A DNA stretch of 7,782 bases from Anaerolineae bacterium (lineage in GTDB: Bacteria; Chloroflexota; Anaerolineae; J102), in NCBI GenBank assembly GCA_027036755.1, contig JALWDV010000675.1, positions 1-7,782 of the forward strand, written 5' to 3'. The stretch's first letter is position 1. Each line of letters begins with the position of its first letter. Positions 6,053 through 7,782 of the stretch are shown here, piece by piece. A program made the position numbers and the translations under genes. The notes beneath the pieces are model-generated. The model did not search any database. It had not been told where the DNA came from and worked only from the letters and a program-made list of their open reading frames with translations.

Positions 6053-6087
6053 CGTCAAACGTAAAACGTCAAGCGTCAAGCGTCATG
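6053..6087. repeat. Five tandem heptamers, CGTCAAR type
   Basis: The units are CGTCAAA, CGTAAAA, CGTCAAG, CGTCAAG and CGTCATG, end to end. This is a small degenerate tandem array. Function is unknown; slippage or a protein-binding array are both possible. Confidence 0.7.
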
Positions 6088-6111
6088 GCGGAAATCCTCG
6101 TGACGCAGTAA

Positions 6112-6190
6112 TTCCAAATTTGGCTTGGCGAAAAGGAGGCCTGGAGGGATGAAATCGCCTCCTTTCCCTTTGCGGATTCTAAATTTGGAA
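6112..6190. repeat. Nested palindromic element upstream of rseP
   Basis: The outer arms TTCCAAATTT (6112-6121) and AAATTTGGAA (6181-6190) are a perfect 10-bp inverted repeat. The inner arms AAAGGAGGC (6132-6140) and GCCTCCTTT (6157-6165) are a perfect 9-bp one. The inner left arm holds an AGGAGG that mimics a Shine-Dalgarno site before an ATG at 6149, in frame with rseP. Because it belongs to the repeat, it is not taken as the true start. No flanking target duplication was found. Confidence 0.65.
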
Positions 6191-6244
6191 CACGCCAACG
6201 GCCTCTGTTTCGAGCGTCGATCTCAAAAAGAGTTTTACACATCT

Positions 6245-7363
6245 ATGTTCGATCTACATCTTTCAACTTTTGCAATTTTAGCAGTCATCCCTGTTCTGGG
6301 ATTTCTGGTTTTCATCCATGAAATGGGGCACTTTTTGGCCGCCCGGTGGATGGGCGTGCGCGTGCTGGAATTCGGCTTCGGCTATCCCCCGCGCCTGGTC
6401 AAATTATTCGAGCGCAATGGGGTGGAATACACTCTCAACTGGATACCTTTCGGCGGCTTCGTGCGCATGGCGGGCGAGGATGGTGACGACGAGGACCCTC
6501 AAGCGTTGCCCAACGTGGCCCCCTGGCGGCGCATCGTGGTCATGGTGGCGGGTCCGTTTATGAATCTGGTCGCGGCTGTGGCCATCTTCGCCATCGTGTT
6601 CATGGGCGGCGTGCCCGATGTCGATAGCGTCCCCATCAAGATCACGGCTGTCGCGCCCGAAAGCCCCGCAGACCAGGCCGGCATCCAGCCGGGCGATGTC
6701 ATCCTCACCATCGATGGCCAAAAAGTCACCGGTCTTGCCAACGTCAAGGCCGCCATCGACGCAAATGCAGGCAAGGATATAGCGATCACCTTGCAGCGGG
6801 GCGATGAGGTGGTGAGCGTCACCTTGCGCCCGCGCTTGCCCGAGGAAATCCCCGAGGGGCAAGGCGCGACCGGGGTGAGGATCGAGCCCACGGTTTCTCC
6901 CTCGGATATCGAGATCGTTCACTACGGCCCCGTTCGGGCGCTCATCCTCGGCGTCCAACAAACCTGGGAGACGTCTGTGTTGATCGTCGCGGGTCTGGCT
7001 GAGCTCATTCGGGGATTGATTTCGCCCAGCGCGCCCATGCCCGCGGGCGGCGTGGGCGGGCCCGTGGCCATTGGCCGCATGACCGCGGAATTCGCCAAAG
7101 AGGGCCTGCCGACCCTGCTCAACTGGACCGCCTTGCTCAGCGTGATGCTGGCCATCTTCAATCTGCTTCCCATCCCCGCACTGGATGGCGGGCGCATCAT
7201 GTTCGCCCTGGCCGAGATGATCAGCCGCCGCCGCATTCCCCCGGAAAAGGAGGCGCTGGTTCACATCACGGGATTCGTTTTGCTTGTCGGCCTCATGGTC
7301 ATCGTCACAGTCATGGATATCGGCAACTGGATTGCGGGCAAACCGCCAATTCCGGGCGGCTAA
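6245..7363 (+). CDS. rseP: RseP/RasP-type site-2 intramembrane metalloprotease
   Basis: 372 aa from ATG 6245. These zinc proteases cut within membrane segments of anti-sigma factors and leftover signal peptides. Seen: a first membrane segment with HEMGH (H25, E26, H29), the zinc-binding HExxH; FGFGYPPRL (43-51); WIPFGGFVRMAGE (66-78); a second membrane segment with VAGPFMNLVAA (101-111); one PDZ domain (about 130-200, with SPADQAGIQPGDVI); GGVGGPVAIGRM (268-279); a third segment with NLLPIPALDGGRI (306-318), where D314 is the third metal ligand; and a final membrane segment (about 342-362). One PDZ domain, not two, resembles Bacillus RasP more than E. coli RseP. The frame stays open upstream to 6125, but that part lies largely in a palindromic repeat, and family members start at about MFDL. 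No strong Shine-Dalgarno site precedes ATG 6245. No dxr, cdsA or uppS is adjacent. Confidence 0.95.
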   Translation: MFDLHLSTFAILAVIPVLGFLVFIHEMGHFLAARWMGVRVLEFGFGYPPRLVKLFERNGVEYTLNWIPFGGFVRMAGEDGDDEDPQALPNVAPWRRIVVMVAGPFMNLVAAVAIFAIVFMGGVPDVDSVPIKITAVAPESPADQAGIQPGDVILTIDGQKVTGLANVKAAIDANAGKDIAITLQRGDEVVSVTLRPRLPEEIPEGQGATGVRIEPTVSPSDIEIVHYGPVRALILGVQQTWETSVLIVAGLAELIRGLISPSAPMPAGGVGGPVAIGRMTAEFAKEGLPTLLNWTALLSVMLAIFNLLPIPALDGGRIMFALAEMISRRRIPPEKEALVHITGFVLLVGLMVIVTVMDIGNWIAGKPPIPGG

Positions 7364-7383
7364 AATCCGCTTTGAAAATAGAT

Positions 7384-7458
7384 CTCACGCAAAGACGCCA
7401 AGGCGCAAAGGGAAAAAGAGGCAAAGGAGTCTTGGCGGCTTTTGCGCCTTTGCGTGAG
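7384..7458. repeat. Inverted-repeat element with ACGCAAAG units
   Basis: CTCACGCAAAG (7384-7394) and CTTTGCGTGAG (7448-7458) are perfect 11-bp inverted arms. Both arms carry further GCGCAAAG/CTTTTGCGCC and CGCCAAG/CTTGGCGG units that pair in a shifted register. It starts about 20 nt after the rseP stop, so in RNA it would form a long stem that might protect or terminate the transcript. No T-tract supports a classical terminator. Confidence 0.65.
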
Positions 7459-7474
7459 GTCTTCATCCGTATCC

Positions 7475-7492
7475 GCGTTATCAGCGGCGAAT
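7475..7492. repeat. Dispersed 18-mer, copy 2
   Basis: Identical to 5838-5855. It ends two bases before the unpaired terminal box at 7494, so that box may have been inserted into this module. Confidence 0.75.
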
Positions 7493-7493
7493 T

Positions 7494-7510
7494 GTAACTG
7501 CTAAGGTAGT
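7494..7510 (+). repeat. Unpaired terminal box of the MITE family
   Basis: GTAACTGCTAAGGTAGT is oriented like a left end. Its 8-bp left flank, GGCGAATT, is not repeated within the window. It may be a remnant, or the left end of an outer element whose right end lies beyond 7782 and which was later interrupted by the element at 7615-7767. Confidence 0.6.
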
Positions 7511-7560
7511 CTGTCTGTTTTCGGTGGCTTGGCTTCTGCTGCGGCAGGCCCCCCTGGCCC

Positions 7561-7580
7561 CCCCCCCGCAAGCGGGAGGG
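7561..7580. repeat. C-run/G-run hairpin
   Basis: CCCG (7565-7568) pairs with CGGG (7573-7576) around CAAG. CCC (7561-7563) pairs with GGG (7578-7580) past a bulge. It is related in composition and context to the hairpin at 73-109. No T-tract follows. Confidence 0.5.
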
Positions 7581-7594
7581 AAGACCTCTCCGTC

Positions 7595-7610
7595 TGCAAA
7601 AAACTTTGCA
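7595..7610. repeat. Small hairpin module, 3' copy
   Basis: TGCAAA (7595-7600) and TTTGCA (7605-7610) form a perfect stem around AAAC. This is the counterpart of 45-61, with a compensatory pair change. Confidence 0.6.
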
Positions 7611-7614
7611 AACC
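7607..7614. repeat. Target-site duplication, left copy (TGCAAACC)
   Basis: It abuts the left end of the element at 7615 and is repeated exactly at 7768-7775. It overlaps the 3' arm of the small hairpin module, which places the insertion point just downstream of that hairpin. Confidence 0.85.
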
Positions 7615-7767
7615 GTAACTACTAAGGTCGTCACCGGTCTGTCACCCGAAAACCACTAAGAGCACTAAGACACAAAGGCACAAAGGGGAATTTATACATT
7701 TTTTCTTCGTGTTCTTAGTGCCTTTGTGCCCTTTGTGGTTTATTAACCGGGGTACGTTAGCAGTTAC
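7615..7767. mobile_element. MITE-like non-autonomous element downstream of rseP
   Basis: The element is 153 bp with no coding region. The left box is GTAACTACTAAGGTCGT (7615-7631); the reverse complement of the right box (7751-7767) is GTAACTGCTAACGTACC. Flanks are a perfect 8-bp duplication, TGCAAACC. The interior is a long imperfect hairpin: arm 7650-7685, built of CACNAAGN units, pairs with 7705-7741 around an A/T-rich loop. Removing the element and one duplication restores a TTTGCAAACCAGCGGCT junction like the uninterrupted sequence at 56-72. This paralogous empty site strongly supports real insertion. The ends match those of the element at 785-926. GTAA ends plus 8-bp duplications suggest an IS66-like transposase supplied elsewhere. 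Confidence 0.88.
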
Positions 7768-7775
7768 TGCAAACC
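7768..7775. repeat. Target-site duplication, right copy (TGCAAACC)
   Basis: Exact second copy of 7607-7614, directly after the right terminal box. Confidence 0.85.
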
Positions 7776-7782
7776 AGCGGCT
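7769..7782. repeat. 14-mer GCAAACCAGCGGCT shared with 59-72
   Basis: Exact match to 59-72. It is cut by the window edge, so the repeat probably continues. It is the right half of the target into which the element at 7615-7767 was inserted. Confidence 0.7.

Larger units (their letters stand above)
5601..6244. repeat. Gene-free repeat region between rsmI and rseP
   Basis: This stretch is 644 bp with no convincing gene. Short open frames here fall in repeat modules and show no family signature. Modules in order: a short GC hairpin (GGCGC 5611-5615 / GCGCC 5620-5624), GTAATGCGTGA direct repeats with a hairpin (5675-5712), an ATTCC/GGAAT inverted pair (5759-5785), an ATCCGC-type segment with an 18-mer shared with 7475-7492, a possible promoter (about 5978-5986), tandem CGTCAAR heptamers (6053-6087), and a palindromic element (6112-6190). 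Confidence 0.75.
7364..7782. repeat. Gene-free repeat region after rseP
   Basis: This stretch is 419 bp with no gene. In order it holds: an inverted-repeat element with CTCACGCAAAG arms (7384-7458), a second copy of the 18-mer GCGTTATCAGCGGCGAAT (7475-7492), an unpaired terminal box (7494-7510), a pyrimidine-rich C-run hairpin (about 7551-7580), a small hairpin related to 45-61 (7595-7610), and a complete MITE-like element (7615-7767). The window ends in a 14-mer shared with 59-72. Confidence 0.75.

Noticed and set aside
6053..6087. CRISPR array
   Set aside because: The units are 7 bp and contiguous, with no spacers; there are no cas genes nearby.
6125..6244. N-terminal extension of rseP from TTG 6125 or ATG 6149
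   Set aside because: The sequence lies largely in the palindromic repeat, the apparent AGGAGG is one arm of it, and the family normally starts just before the first membrane segment containing HExxH.
1..7782. tRNA, rRNA or riboswitch in the gaps
   Set aside because: No cloverleaf, TTCGA-type T-arm or known riboswitch core was recognised by eye in 1-199, 776-979, 1169-1281, 5601-6244 or 7364-7782. A covariance-model scan would be decisive and was not possible here.

Overview
The window looks like chromosomal DNA from a high-GC bacterium. It carries core housekeeping genes (yceD/DUF177, rpmF, rsmI, rseP) plus glycogen metabolism, and no phage, plasmid or defence genes. The style suggests an uncultured Chloroflexota (Anaerolineae-like) genome: GTG/ATG starts with few Shine-Dalgarno sites, a single-PDZ RseP with an FGFGYPPRL-type N-terminus, and intergenic regions packed with modular repeats. 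That taxonomic guess is an inference and was not tested by a search.

Layout. 1-199: repeat modules, then a strong sigma70-like promoter that leads directly into a GTG start. 200-775: yceD. 776-979: an inserted 142-bp non-autonomous mobile element. 980-1168: rpmF (ribosomal protein L32), followed by a clear intrinsic terminator. 1282-5600: a compact same-strand run of four genes with gaps of 6 to 17 nt: a divergent GlgA-type glycogen synthase, a glyoxalase II-like metallo-beta-lactamase hydrolase, an unknown membrane-anchored helical protein, and RsmI (16S rRNA 2'-O-methyltransferase). 5601-6244: 644 bp of repeats without a gene. 6245-7363: RseP site-2 protease. 7364-7782: more repeats, including a second mobile element. 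All genes are on the + strand.

How the genes fit together. YceD and L32 both serve the large ribosomal subunit, and RsmI modifies the small-subunit decoding centre. GlgA makes alpha-1,4-glucan, and the hydrolase and membrane protein beside it look translationally coupled to it. RseP is a membrane protease of envelope stress signalling and signal-peptide clearance.

Main discovery. Two small elements (785-926 and 7615-7767) lack a coding region. Both begin and end with copies of one 17-bp box, consensus GTAACTGCTAAGGTAGT, in inverted orientation. Each is flanked by its own perfect 8-bp target duplication (CCCGCATC and TGCAAACC). A related, uninterrupted copy of the second target site lies at 43-72. 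GTAA ends with 8-bp duplications match the hallmark of IS66-family transposons, so these are probably MITEs moved by such a transposase. No novel enzymatic or defence system was found.
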